Positions 48,937 through 61,659 of a stretch of DNA of 64,000 nt are shown here, one piece after another. The stretch spans positions 1,426,001 through 1,490,000 of the forward strand of contig NC_068572.1 of NCBI RefSeq assembly GCF_025698545.1, in the 5' to 3' direction. The notes below the pieces were generated by a model, which saw only the letters and a list, made by a program, of their open reading frames with translations, did no database searches and was not told where the DNA came from. This DNA is from Gossypium raimondii (lineage: Eukaryota > Streptophyta > Magnoliopsida > Malvales > Malvaceae). The position numbers were made by a program, and so were the translations under genes. Positions within the stretch are counted from its first letter, which is position 1. Each line of letters starts with the position of its first letter.

Positions 48937-51008
48937 ATCCGGGCATTATATCTGTGAAAAGCTGAGCTTATCACCATCACTCACATGAACAAGTTGTTTC
49001 GAGGCATCTTAAATTTTTTCGGCAGGGCAGGAATGGGATTTGTACAGGTTCCTACTTTGTCATTCTTTTCGCAGGATATAGCTGAAGGTCTTTCGAGTTA
49101 GAAAAAAGAAGGCGAATGGTGTGTTTAAATCCTGTAAGAAATAGAGTTAAAAAAGGGGGGTTTTTTTTTTTTTTTTTTGAGAAATGTAGTGAATTTGTCA
49201 TGTTATAGATAGGTTGGTTTCTTAGCACAAAAAGGTATAGAGTTGTTTGTAGGATTGTGATGTCTTTTGAACTTGCTTCTTCTTCTTCTTTCTTTCTTCT
49301 TTCTTTCTTCTCTCTCTCTCTCTTCTTCTTCCCCCACCCCACCCCCCCCTTTTTTTTTTTTTGTTTTTTGTTTTGCATATTTGGCTTTTGTTGCCTGCTC
49401 TGCTGCTGCTTTAGGCAAATTTTGTTAAACATTCTTGAAGAGCCCAGATTTAGGGTATTATATAATAGTTGGTTCATATTCTTTACAAACCAAAAACCCA
49501 TTGCAAAAAAAATATGCAAAATATGATATGTGGCCTAAATTTAATGTTACATCGTTTTATATTTTTATATTTATTTTTTTTTAAAAAAGGAAAAATATAT
49601 TTGGATTTTTTAGTGAGAAAATACTAAAAGAAAAAGTCTCCAAGTTTTATGTTCTTTTAATAAGGTTTATATATATTACATCCAAACAAATGTTAATCAT
49701 TTGCTATTTTTTTTTGAATCAATTATCATTTGCTTTGTACATAAATTAAGGGTTATTTTAGCTTAAGATGTTAGAGTATAAGTTAAAATTTAAGGGTGAA
49801 AAAATACAAAAAGTATTTGATTTGTACTTAAAATGGGCTATTTGATTTGGGCCTTAAGCTTAATGGACTCAGTATAATTGAATATAAACTTAACAATTAT
49901 TCAATTACAATGCTCTACAGTGTGTGTATATATTTTCATTTTCGGTTAACATTCGACACACCGAGTGTGTCATGTCATCTTTTATATATATATTATGATG
50001 TATTATCACGAAAATTCTTTCAAATTTTCACTTGCATTATGCATTTTTTGGCCAGATGCATTATTCATTTAGTACCAAACTTTTTATGCCAACACTTGTG
50101 TTCCAAAACTATTCGAGTTCGATTGAACAAAAAAATGTGTCTGGCTCGAATAGCTACTGAGCCTAACGCATTTTACTTTACTCGACTTGACTGCTACTTG
50201 TTCTGGTTGTTACTGGCTACTAGCTGAGTAACTACTGATTTTTGGCTGAATACACCATAGAAATGCTCCAATCCTATGTTCCTTCCAACTCCTTATTTTT
50301 CTTTTTAAGTATCCATATTTGGCATCCATATCCCATCACGGATAAAGGGACATAATAATCCAAAGACCGCCTAAACATATACAAATACTTGGAACAGATT
50401 GAACATATCAATATCTGAACACCGAGAAAACATATCCCCATGTCCTATTTAACCCCATGCTATTACTTGTTTTGCAGTTACTCCCTGCTTGCTAGTTGCT
50501 ACCCTTAACCCTTTTTCACTCTACTCAAGAACCCTAACCCTACAAATACAACATTCTATTGTTCAAGGTGACTTTGAACCTCGTATTGCTGAAAAATAAA
50601 ATCAATAATATGGCAATGAGATCATTTAGACAGCAAATGATCAAAGAGAAACCATAGGTCATTCAAATTAATGCCATCTGTTATCATTCTTATTCTTTTA
50701 TGCAGAAATTCAAATAAGTATTGAGGACCAGTTAATTTTCACCATAGTCAGTTCAGCTCAACCTAACAAATATAATCGTACCTCACTTCATCTATGTGAT
50801 TGTAATGTGAAGCATACTTCCCTATGAAAATTTTTTTCAGGAGGCTTCCTCAGATTTCAGATATCGCTTGAAAATCTTCTCTACTAGCTCGAAAAGGCCA
50901 CATTCTACATCGCTTCACAACTAGGATCAAATTGATACGTGTTCTAATGATAGATTTGTTATGGAGTCAACAACCTCTAACCATGTCTGAATCTTCTATC
51001 CGGGTTCC
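48937..51008. other. Convergent intergenic region
   Basis: The 3' flank of the + strand gene (to about 49500) includes T, CTT and C runs at 49155-49365 that create spurious Lys/Glu- and Phe-rich ORFs. About 49550-50280 is AT-rich. About 50280-50460 has phrases (GTATCCATATTTGGCATCCA) resembling the MITE of 43588-43745 in inverse orientation. The right part is the 3' side of the glucosidase gene. No gene seen. Confidence 0.5.
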
Positions 51009-54000
51009 TCAAAGTTCATCATGTTCCTGAGGTTGCTCTTTGTTCAACAAATCTAGTTTATGTTGCAGCTCCTATCAAAGTTAAGATTAATCAAACTGTT
51101 TAGATTACGGTAGAGTATTACATCACTGAATCCATTACAGAATATATGTATTACCTTCAGCTTATCTTCCAGGCAGACAGCTGGAGTGGCCAATAAAGCA
51201 ACGTATCTGCCATAACAAACTAATTGTTAGGAGGACATGTACATACATGCATGGATGCACAACACACACATAAAAGGGGAGAGACTTACTCGCAACGGCT
51301 TGGTTCATCAACATCGGTGAGCTCATTTTTCAAACCGCATCTTAATTTCACCTAAAAGGAAGAACACGTGTAAAGAATTCTAGAACAACTACATAAATTA
51401 GATAATCTTCACAATTCACTCTTGTTCTACTTTTACGTACAACTACTTGTGTAATAGTCCATAATAAAATTGGAAAAATAGAACCATTTAATTAAGCAGT
51501 GCATTCATTTGAAAGAAATATATGTGGACATGAGTTCATCAATTAACAACAAATCAGAACATGAAAAAACATGTAATGTAACAGTACCTTCATACTTCGA
51601 TCTGGACCATTCCAGCACTTATCTCCATTTGAAAATACCATCATCTTGTATGCGTCCTCAAATTTGTCCCAACGCCTAGAAATCCACCCCCAAAAAAAAA
51701 AAAAAGAAAAGAAAAGGAAGAAAAGAGTAAATTAAGTGACATGAAACTTCTAAAATTCTGTTGAAAGAAACTATAAAAGGAAAAGAAATGCCTACACGCC
51801 GTCATCCATGCACACGGGGACAAGCACAATACATGATAGCTTATAAAACCTATATTACTTGTTGGGGTGAGTGTTAAAAACAAGTATATGTTTGACTTAG
51901 GTGGTTTCATTTAATTTTCTGAGTTTTTTCATATATTTGGAGAGTTGGAGCTCAATAATCATGTTTTCATATATTAGTAGGCCAAGGGAACTGCAAGGCA
52001 AATGCAATAAACATCTACCAATAGGATAACTAAACAAACAAGAATTCATTCTCCATACACTAGTGGGGAATATGTTATACTCCATAAACAAGATTAAAAA
52101 GATAACGGCAGGTGTTTATTTATGAATTAATTATTTTTTTAATATTCATAAATATATCTATTAGAACACTTGCCACCTTCTAAACCTGTTCATGGGGTTC
52201 AAAATGTAAGAATTTTCCTTATATCAATTACAGAACAAAATAAATGCAATAAACCTACCCTAAACGGGTTGTCATGTGGCCCTCCTCCTGAGAAGCTTGT
52301 TTGTATGGGCAGACTTTGTAAACATACCTGAAGCCAAAAGTCCCGGTCAAAAAAGGTGAAAATAAATTGGAAACTGTTACAGCAATAATTTTGTTTGACA
52401 AACTATATAATTGAGTATATGATAACTGGACAAAGTACTACAACAAGGAGTTCGTAACTTGTTCTGCTTGATCTCAAAACAACGATCATAGAATGCATAG
52501 AACTCCTTCTCCGGTCCTGTAATATTAAACACAAATTCAGTTTATAGAAGCGAAAGCAAAACAATTCATTTTCACCACTTGACACTGAAACAGTTCACTA
52601 CATACCAAAATCATGTTTTAGCTTTTGTGTCAAACTTGATATCCTTGATTGTATTTTAGATAACTTTTCACTGGATTCATCATATTCCTTACGTACATGA
52701 GCCGCATCTGACAAGTCAAACATAAAAGGTTGCCCATTTCCATATGCTCACTTAAATTTTAAGTGGAAAACAGTGGGAGTTCAGCATGTACCTGATATAT
52801 TTACTGGAGTTTTGAATATATTAACAGCATCGAGAACGTTCTTAACTGTCTTTTGTATCTTCTCCAACCAAGATGGATCACTTGAGGGACTTGTTTCTAA
52901 CAACATATTTAACAGTAAGCTCAGTGATCGCAGTAGCCACCTTAAATGAAATATTGACCAGAAAAGAATTGCAAACCTGGCAAGTAAGGTTCATCATCTA
53001 AGTCATCTTTGTACGAAGTTGTATCATCGTGATTCTCCTCTTCATAACTCTCATCTGGTTCATCTTCTACATCATCATCTCTATCATCTTCATATTTTGC
53101 AGTGTCCTCATCACTATCAGAAGCATAGTTGTCGTATTCTTCTTCATCATGTTCATCCTTGGGCGTTTCTTCATGGATGTCATCAGTATCAGCTTTTGCT
53201 CCCCCTTGATTCTCAGTACCTTCTCCAGTCCAACGGGAAGCAACAAGGCGACCTAACTCTTCCCTCGACAGTCCTTCTGTAGTTTCAGATGCGTCACTCT
53301 CCTGCAGACACCAGACGGGAATTATGCAGACAAACAAGAAAGTACCTCAGAAACTTGTCAAGTTCATGCATGCCCAAACTTATACGAAATTTCTTGTGCT
53401 GCTTCTTATTCTAAAAAATAGACCTGTTTTAATAAATGTACTCAAGTAAAGGCCTTAAGAGAAAACTATAGTTCACAATTCACGTACATTGAAAACCAAA
53501 AGTAGAATACCACCAACGGTTTTTTTCATCCTTTCACTCTTAGATCCTTTCTTTTATACCCTAGAACAGAAAATTATAAAAGCTGCTACTTGATATGTAG
53601 GAATAAAGAGTCTATAAAATAACCAAACATATTAGCTGATACAATGGATCAGAAATTAACCTGCCTCTAGCCCTCTACTTCAACTCTACCATAGAGACAA
53701 TTAAAAGAAACAAATTACAAAGCCAGATAACATCTTAATAATTAAAACTGAAACGCCAGCTTAACCTGTTTCAGTGCACCGTCTTTTGTAATATAATTAT
53801 TGTTAAATTTATTCTATAGTGCAACCATGATCCTTGGTAAGATAGACCAGCCATTCAATCAAATTTTCCAACAACAAGCTTTGATTTCTTATTTTCAAAA
53901 AGCAACTTAAGAGGGCTTATCCTCCAAACCCAATCTCATACCCATCGTTTTATTGAACTATAGCCTAATATCATATAAGCTTTTTGGCGAACAAGAAAGC

Positions 54001-56468
54001 CTAGGGAGTAGAGTAAATTACTGCTTTCTTGTCTTCATCAGGTGATACTTTGCTACCAGCATCTTGATCAATTTCAGTTGAAACAGTGGAATCATCATTA
54101 TGTCTGGGTGAAGCAGACTCATGCTTATTTTTCACCTCATGCTACAAAACAACATAAGATTATGTCATTGTGGAACTAGAACCAGGTGAAAGAAATGCAC
54201 CATTATATTGTTTTAGCATACCTCCTCTTCCTTATTAAGAGGAACTGCTTCAGTTTTGGAAGAATCACTTGTTTCAACTTTGCTTGTTGGTTCGCCTTCA
54301 TTCTCATCTACATTGGGGTCCTGCAAAAGGTTGATAATGACAAAGGCAATGAAAAAACAAACAGAAGAAATAAGATGCGCACTCATGTAAATACACTTCA
54401 AGAGAAAATTAAAAAACAACCAACCCAACCTCATTTACAAAAGAATCCTCAATGTTACCAATTTTATCATCATCATCAGTACTTTCTTTGGGTTTGTCTT
54501 CACTGTTCGCTTCTTGCTCAACTTTTTCATTTTCCACCTTCCCTTCCTCCTCAGCTTTCCCATTTTCTCTTAAAGCTTCCTCTGCTTTTTGTTTCTCATT
54601 TTCTTCCTTCTCTTTTTGCAACCTTTCTTTCTCCTCTGCCTTCTCTATCTGTTCTTTACGTTCTATACAAGGTAAACAAATAAATTATGTTGCAATAAGC
54701 TCAAATATTAACAGGTATAAGATCAAGAAAAACATAGGCACAGTTTGTGGACACTTAGGTGAATTTTGAACAGCACATGGATGAAAATTTGATAATTTGA
54801 ACCCTCAACAGACATACAATTTAAGTGCTATTTAAAACCAAAAATTATATTGTAATAATGTTTGATATACAATTAAGTTCTGTACAAATATTGAATTGGT
54901 TTCATGAAAAAGTGATACAGAGTCTCTTTCTATATAGATTGTCATTACAATGGTTTGAAAAGAAAGAATTGAAGATATTTTATTAGTTCAACGGTTTGAA
55001 AAAGAAAGAATTGAAGATATTTTATTAGTTCAAAAATATCATGTTGTCAGACAATAGAAAAATTTGACAGCTTCTAACTACTTCACATTTTCAATACCTT
55101 TTAACTTAAATTATTCAATTATTCAGTACCCTCGAAATTTAATTTTAATGCATTATACATGTTAAGATTAAGGGTTGAATACTTTGAGTTGATTAGGATT
55201 TGGAGCAATTTATAAATGCACATTATAAAACTATATCCGCTTGTATCAAGGACACATAATATTCAAGATTTAGTATTGTCATAACATTTACTATACACAC
55301 ATCCTTGATATCTTTTGCTTAACGGATAGATGAGAAATACAATGAAATAGCCAATGAGTTTTGGGAACAAAATCTTGTTTCGTGTAAGCACATCTCATGC
55401 CACATGTGAAACTACTTACCTTCTTCATATAACATTTTACCGTCACTGGTCATGACCATACTCACATTATAGACAACCTCAAGAGAAAAATAAACACAAC
55501 ACTTCAACAAACAAATGCAACCCAAATCAGACTAAGTATAATATTGTCACATCACATCCACAATGATAACACAACGGGTATGAAGGAATCTTCAGAAGTA
55601 AGTGTTACCTTTAAGCTCTTCAACAATGCCCTTCAGCAATTTCTCCTCGTTTTGAAGCTTTGTTAGGTCAGCTTCATCTTTAGCTATTGCTATCTTAGCC
55701 TGTTCAATTTCCTTAATTCTCAATGTAACCCCCTCCTTATAAGTATTGATTTTTTTCACCAGCCTATCTCTAGCCACTTTACCAGCCTCCCAACATGCAT
55801 TGGGACACTTCACTCTTCCATCATACTCATCACTCCCATCACAACAATCTGGAAGATATATATACAATCAATGAAAAGTAACTCAAATTGAGGCATATAG
55901 AAAAACATCACCCATTTCCACTAATGCAGTTAACTTACCGCATATCCCATCATTGACTCTGGAAGAAAACAAGAACAGTGAAACATGTCCAGCATTTCTG
56001 CAGTAAAATTTTGCAGTAGGGCAAGCGGATGTACCTATGAGAAAGCAAATAAAGGTTAATAAGAAGAAGATAGCCCATATAACATTACCCATTAAAACAA
56101 AGGTGAACCCAAAGGGGAAGGAACAAAAAAAAAACCAGGTTCATCGGTGCCATCAGGACAATCGCAGAAATCATCATTGAGCTGAGATTTGGTGAATTTC
56201 TTGGATCCGTCTTTGCATTTAATGCTATCTGATGATTTGTAGTAATCCTCATCTGGGTATCGTTCATAACAGCAATTGTTAGTATAATTAAGTAAAAGAA
56301 AATGAGAATCAGTACTGGAAATTCATTGAAAAGATCATTAAAGAAAGATTGTTAAAGACCTTGAGGAGAAATTCCAAGAAAAGGGTGTTTGGGAGCTGAA
56401 GAAGATGATGATCTAATAAATGAAGCTATGCAAAACAAAAGGAGAATGAAAATGGAATATGATCTCAT
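51009..56468 (-). CDS. PSL4: Glucosidase II beta (regulatory) subunit
   Basis: Sixteen exons: 56468-56360, 56252-56136, 56034-55939, 55848-55609, 54662-54430, 54320-54222, 54141-54022, 53301-52977, 52896-52792, 52707-52606, 52516-52459, 52327-52259, 51675-51588, 51351-51290, 51206-51155, 51071-51009. They join to 645 aa. The beta subunit holds the catalytic alpha subunit of ER glucosidase II, which trims glucose from N-glycans in the folding cycle. Visible: a signal peptide ([13 protein letters not shown]), two LDL-receptor-A-like Cys-rich units ([12 protein letters not shown] and [12 protein letters not shown]), a coiled coil ([17 protein letters not shown] onward), a long Glu/Asp-rich linker, and a C-terminal MRH sugar-binding domain ([32 protein letters not shown]). 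The C-terminus is HDEL, an ER-retrieval signal. In Arabidopsis this gene (PSL4) is needed for the EFR immune receptor (family knowledge). Confidence 0.95.
54949..55031. repeat. 41/42-bp tandem duplication in glucosidase II beta intron 4
   Basis: Two adjacent near-identical units, 54949-54989 and 54990-55031, each reading GGTTTGAAAA(A)GAAAGAATTG and ending TTTATTAGTTC. They differ at one substitution and one A. Intronic. Confidence 0.85.
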
Positions 56469-56759
56469 CCTTTTTAGTGATCCAATGCAAAAATGTTCTC
56501 AAATCTATCACAAAACCAGTCAGGGAAGCGCCACTGGTCGTCGTTTACAAGTTCCTACTGGGTCTGCTACGTTGGGATTTTGCCAAGGGCTTAAAATTAA
56601 AGGAGGTGATTTCCAACTTCAAAACGGCGTCGTTTAGTTCATTAAATCAGATGTTGTCTACCTTGGAAATGATTTAAAATCTAAAGCAATTCCAATTTCT
56701 TGATTAAAAAAATGTTTCCAATTTGAAATTAATCCGATAATTTAATTATGTTAAATTAA
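56469..56759. promoter_or_regulatory. Upstream region of the glucosidase II beta gene
   Basis: Lies between the start codon (minus strand) and a Tourist-like MITE. It must hold the proximal promoter and leader; no TATA box or known cis element could be picked out with confidence. Confidence 0.4.
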
Positions 56760-57357
56760 GGATCTGTTTGATTGATGGAATTGATTATTTCTAACTTTTT
56801 CAGCGTTTGATTGGCGGAAAACATTTTCCATTTGGAAAATGAACTCCAAAACAAGGGAAAATGGGTTACATTTTAGGGAAAATGTCTTACCCTTTCAATT
56901 TCCGTAAGACATTTTCCATGCTCTCCTCTCTATCGCCTCCTTCATTCCTTCCTTCATTTCCGTAGAAAAGCGCTTCATTTATCGATTTTCCAAGAACTTG
57001 TTTTTAAATTATTCAATACTTGTTTTTTAACACAATTACAAATAATTTATTTGATATTAGTTTTTTCAATTTATAACGATTAATATTATAGCTTAATAAT
57101 TGAGTATTATTATATATAAATCATTGCAACATATGTAAAAATAATTTAAAATATAAAAATTTATTAATATATATTAATATATGTAAAACAACTTTTCCGA
57201 AAAATATTTTCAAAAAATTTGCCAAGCAGCAGAAAATATTTTACACAGATTCAATCAAACACCAGAAAATATTTTCCAGTCAATCATTTACAGAAAAGTA
57301 AAAAAATTTCCAGAAATTATTTTACGGAAAATATTTTACTGGCAATCAAACAAAAAC
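56760..57357. mobile_element. Tourist-like (PIF/Harbinger-type) MITE
   Basis: Terminal repeats GGATCTGTTTGATTG at the left and, on the minus strand, GTTTTTGTTTGATTG at the right, flanked by TAA at 56757-56759 and 57358-57360. The subterminal GGAAAA(C/T)ATTTTCC words are also inverted. A 3-bp TAA duplication and a GG..CTGTTTG start are typical of PIF/Harbinger MITEs. The 598-bp body is non-coding and AT-rich in the centre. Confidence 0.7.
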
Positions 57358-57484
57358 TAAGTATAATTTTGGTACAAGTCAAAATATTTTATTCCTGTTT
57401 GGCAATTGACTGATAGCTGATAGTTGATAGTTGACTGTCCTATTAATTAATTTGACTAATTGATTCTTTTAATTGTTTATTTAA

Positions 57485-57659
57485 TGGTAAACTATAAAAA
57501 TAGCCACTTAAATCCATTTGGACTGACACGTCAGACTGTCGTTAGGGAGATAATAGAGTTTAATGGTAGAGTGACCATTTTGTAACAAAATGATAATGTA
57601 AGTGAGTAACTAAAATATAATATGAGACAAACAAATGTGACTATTTTTATAGTTTAACC
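57485..57659. mobile_element. Mutator-like foldback MITE, copy 5 (short)
   Basis: The left end is TGGTAAACTATAAAAATAG and the right end on the minus strand GGTTAAACTATAAAAATAG. Exact 9-bp target duplication TTTATTTAA at 57476-57484 and 57660-57668. The ends resemble copies 1 and 4 (GGGTAAACTA) and the interior keeps the words GTGACCATTTTGTAAC and AGTAACTAAAATAT. At 175 bp it is the shortest member here. Confidence 0.85.
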
Positions 57660-57779
57660 TTTATTTAAAAGTATTTGGTAAAACTTGGTTAATAGCTGAA
57701 AGTTGATATATAATAATTTATTAATATGCTTAATATAATTCCAAATAGGTTTGAGTAAAAAAATTAAACTTATTTAAAA

Positions 57780-58330
57780 TATAGGGCAAGGTTGAGTTTC
57801 ACAATTCAAAACCCGAGGTCAGCTCAAGCTGTCCTATTTTGTATGTTTATAATATATTGTTTAACTTATTTTACATAGTATGTAATATATATCCATAAAA
57901 TTATATATAATATAGAATGCTACAGTGTAAACATTAAAAAATATGTTAGTTGTTTATGTTTAAAATTTTAATAAAAAAATTTATTAAATATTAAGTTAAA
58001 AATAATATTTTTTTGTCGGTGGAGTCTTAACTCGATTGGTATGAACATTGTTGCTAATACAGAAAGGCGTGAATTTGAGTGCGTTGAAGCACACTATCCT
58101 TCTATTTGAAGATTTGGAATGATAATGAGTAGTCTTAGACACTGTATCAAAAATAACAATTATGATTAGAACTTATAATAATATTGTTTAATATATATAT
58201 TTAAAAATAATATAAGTAGACTCGATAGGATTTGATTTAGCCATTTACAAATATAAACTAATTTAGATAAATTTTTAAGCTCATATTTTGGCCGGGTCAG
58301 ATCATGCATAAGCAAATATAAAGTATTTTG
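57780..58330. other. Old repeat interrupted by a SINE
   Basis: AT-rich repeat-like sequence lies on both sides of the SINE at 58015-58153 (for example TAGGGCAAGGTTGAGTTT at the left and GGCCGGGTCAGATC at the right). No element ends could be assigned. Confidence 0.4.
58015..58153 (+). mobile_element. tRNA-derived SINE
   Basis: The segment begins GTCGGTGGAGTCTTAACTC and contains a box A-like TTAACTCGATTGGTATGA. About 35 bases on there is a box B-like GTGAATTTGAGTGC. The copy ends in an A-rich tail (GTATCAAAAATAAC). A plausible short target duplication is AAAAATAA, seen at the left flank (near 57998) and in the tail. The sequence matches, from memory, a common tRNA-related repeat of cotton-like genomes. 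Confidence 0.6.
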
Positions 58331-58689
58331 ATGTCATATGTAAGGTTTAGAGTTTTAGTACAATACGCTTTGATGATATTTTGTAACAAAATATAATTTA
58401 TGTTGTGTTTTGCTTTAATGAGAACATTATTTCAAAATAATGTATCAAACAATATAAAATATTTTACTCATAATAATCTAAAACACATTTTTTTCTCCAA
58501 AATCAATTTATTTTTAAAATAAATTATTCAAAAAGTTTTTAGTTAAAAAAAGCATAACCTAATATTATTCAAATTATTTCTCATATTTTAAATAAATTTT
58601 AATTTAAACATTTTATCACACTTCTAGTATGTTTTTAATAAGGAATGGAAATGGACGGTGACCTATGAGATATATTAGATATTTGGGCA

Positions 58690-59060
58690 TAAGCTTAATC
58701 TTTAATGCTGAATTGTGGGGTATTATTGACGGATTAGTTCTCATTTAAAACAGGTACTATGATGGTGTGTTGATACAAACAAATAACTTGAAGATGATTA
58801 AAGCCATTCAAGATTTCTCTTCGTCGAGTTCGAACTCTGCCATTATTAGACGCGTTCATCACTTGCTACTGGATGTAGGTTTGTAGGATATTCAACATTT
58901 TTCTAAAGACCACAATACAATTATTGATTTCTTGGCCAATACGGCTTTTGATTCAAAACAAGGATTGAAGATTTTTGAGGATATTCTGAGAGAGGTGCTT
59001 GTAGTTTCTCTCATGACCCAAGCAAGTAACAACACTGCTCATAGGATTATTATGTAGTTA
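58690..59060 (+). mobile_element. LINE-derived RNase H domain fragment
   Basis: A decayed reading frame gives FNAELWGIIDGLVLI, VLIQTNNLKMIKAIQDF, SAIIRRVHHLLLDVG, HNTIIDFLANTAFDSKQGL, matching the RNase H-like domain found at the end of plant LINE polyproteins (AELWG.. DGL, DFLA). An in-frame stop breaks it near 58748 and another near 58883. No reverse transcriptase part is present. A dead 3' fragment. Confidence 0.65.
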
Positions 59061-59495
59061 AAGTATTTTGTCTGTTTTACCTTACCAAAATAAAAAGCAC
59101 AACAATCAAATTATAAATATGCATTCGAGGTATCAACAACTTAAATCTCATGAGTTAAAAACAAATTTTTGAAGGACTATTTCATTTTCTGACATATTAT
59201 ATCCATGTTTCCAAGAAATATTTATAATTTAATCCACGTGTTACAAATCATTCTCAACTTCAGATTGTAGCTAGCAATTAATGCTTGAGCTAATCGATAG
59301 TCGAATGATACTTTAAGGATTTAATTTGAATTTTTTAAAGTTTTGGACCAAATTTAAATATTGAATCATAATTTGACCACGTACGATGCAATTAACCCAT
59401 AAATAAATACAAAGAGAAAAAAAATATCTAAAAGTGTAAACCAAAACCTTCGAAGTAGAAGATAGAAGAGTGAGAGCAGCAAGCAAAAGAGAAAC

Positions 59496-61659
59496 ATGGA
59501 GGGAATACGGTCTAGCAGCGTTTTAAGCTGTTACTACTCTTCTAAAACCCATTTCAAATTACGCCGTCAACCGTTGGAACATTGCTTTTTGAGCTTGCCG
59601 CCACCGCCGCCGCCGCCTCGGCACCCTGCAAGCCGCCCCAAAGTTCGAATTTCACTCCCTTCCATGGCCCTTCAGGTCCAAGACCATCAATCTTTTCATA
59701 AATCCAAAGAAATGCTGCCAAAAATAGACAAAAGTGGCCGCTTTTGCAGTCCCAGAGCCGCCCGGGAGCTTGCTTTGTACGCTTTCCTTCTCTTTATTTT
59801 TTTTCTAGCTTCTTTATATTATTTTTTCAAATTTCATTGAAATTGAGATTTGGTGTTTGTTTGAGCAGATTAATAGTTTATGCCTCGTGTTTGCAAGGGT
59901 CGGACCCTATTAGGCTGTTTGAGAAGCGAATTAATGCAGCCAGAGGTATGTATTATATGGGATACAAGGATTCCTTTGGTAGCTTGGATTTCAAAGTTAG
60001 TGTAAATTGTGTGATCAAATACATGGAAATACAAGTATTATGAATTTAAATTTATGAATTTGTTATATATTGGATGCTTATTTAGGGATGAATTTGAAAT
60101 ACATAGATGTTTGTGAATTGAGAAATTATGGCATCTTATCTCTAGCTGAAATTAGTAGTGTATCAAGGATCCACTTGAATTGAATTTAAAATTCTATTTA
60201 AGTACCCAAGTTCAAGTCTCACCGTGCGCATTTGTGCATGTGTGGGTTTCAGTCCTTATTGTTTTTGGTTCTTTGTCCGTCTGTGCATTGTAATGATTTG
60301 ATTCTGCTTTGTAGTTGCTCGGACATGGACTTGTATATGTTAACTAATTTATGCATAAAATGTGTAGTTCATTGTCACTCTTACAAGTTCATCATTTGGA
60401 ACTTAGCATAACCTCGCTTTAGCATATTTAACACTTTTTGTCTTTGTTTGTATTCAAAGAACCTGGCTATGAATTTGACAAGGCTTCGTTATTGCAATAC
60501 AACCACATGAGCTTTGGAGGGCCTCCGGTCACTACACATTCTGTTGAAGAAGCAGATGAGCTTTTACGCAGCGATGAGCAGGACTCCGCCATTGGTAATT
60601 AACCACCAAATGTGTTATATCTATGTTTTTATAGGTCCTTATGCTTTTCCTTTATGCGAAATGGCAAAATAAGCCCTCACTCTCACTTAAGTCTGTACTC
60701 TTTTGGTTGCAACCGGTTAATCACTCTAGCTATTATTTTGATTCACTTAAGCTGAATTTCAATGGATAGTGTTGATATGGCTAACCACCTGGTTTAATTG
60801 ACAATTTTGCAATTGTATTGCAGAGGCAGAAGTTCTTTCAGCTCCTCCAAAGTTGGTGTATAGCAAGCTTCTTTTGAGGTAAACCATAGACCTCTAATTA
60901 TCCAATGCATTATCATGTATTCCTCTGATAAAAAAAAATCGAGTTAGTATCCCAGTTCTTCGAAAACTATACTCGACAAAATAATAAAGTATTGGTGCCG
61001 GTTATTTGTGTCTGTGTGCCTGCTCATGGTTGCACAAGATCAAGAGAGACTGTGCTTTCTAGTTGACCTCTTGTTCCTTTGGTGTAGTTTCACAAGGAAG
61101 CTTTTGGTTGCAACTGTGGACAAATGGGACAATCATGTTCTTGCTATTGATAAAGTTGTGCCATCAAATTGGAAGGTATGCTTACGCAGATGCTGCTTCA
61201 ATTGTTGATATTTGTGTATATTCTGTAGGCTTTTGGCATGTAAATTCAATGTTTTAAAATGTCCGTAACTCCCCTCGCCCTTTAAATACCCATCGATCTT
61301 AAATCCGTACATATTCATTCCTTACAGAATGAGCCAGCTGGTAGGATTTTGGAGCTTAGTATTCTTCACTTAGCAATGTCAGAGATAACCGTTCTCGGAA
61401 CCCGGCACCCAATCGTCATTAACGAGGTATCTCTCTTTTTCATTCCCCCATTTCCTGATTACTACTTAGGCATTATATTTCATGCTTAAAAACATCCACT
61501 GCATGTTCTTCAAAGGCTGTTGATCTTGCGAATCGATTTTGTGATGGGGCGGCTCCACGAATAATCAACGGGTGCCTACGGACCTTTGTGAAGGATCTTG
61601 CCGGGACCAGCACGGCTCAGACCTCAAACTCAAAACTGGAAGTGCCACTTCAAGTATGA
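59496..61659 (+). CDS. Plastid-targeted NusB-domain protein
   Basis: Seven exons: 59496-59776, 59869-59945, 60460-60594, 60824-60878, 61088-61175, 61328-61426, 61516-61659, joining to 292 aa. NusB binds boxA RNA with NusE/S10 in bacterial rRNA antitermination; plant copies are nuclear-encoded and plastid-predicted. Visible: a Ser/Arg-rich transit peptide with eight prolines in a row (about residues 36-43), then the NusB fold: PRAARELALLIVYASCLQGS, KLLVATVDKWDNHVLAIDK, GRILELSILHLAMSEI, PIVINEAVDLANRFC and INGCLRTFVKDLA. The segment between the first and second helices is longer than in bacteria and acidic. Function in the plastid is inferred from the family. A stop directly after LEVPLQV. Confidence 0.93.

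Noticed and set aside
49052-49519. Lys/Glu-rich ORFs on the minus strand and a Phe/Ser-rich one on the plus strand
   Set aside because: They are translations of CTT, T and C simple repeats in a 3' flank.
55425-55475. Possible extra small exon of glucosidase II beta (reading [11 protein letters not shown] before a GTAAGT donor)
   Set aside because: No acceptor gives the required phase without a stop. The exons on either side already join cleanly as [14 protein letters not shown].
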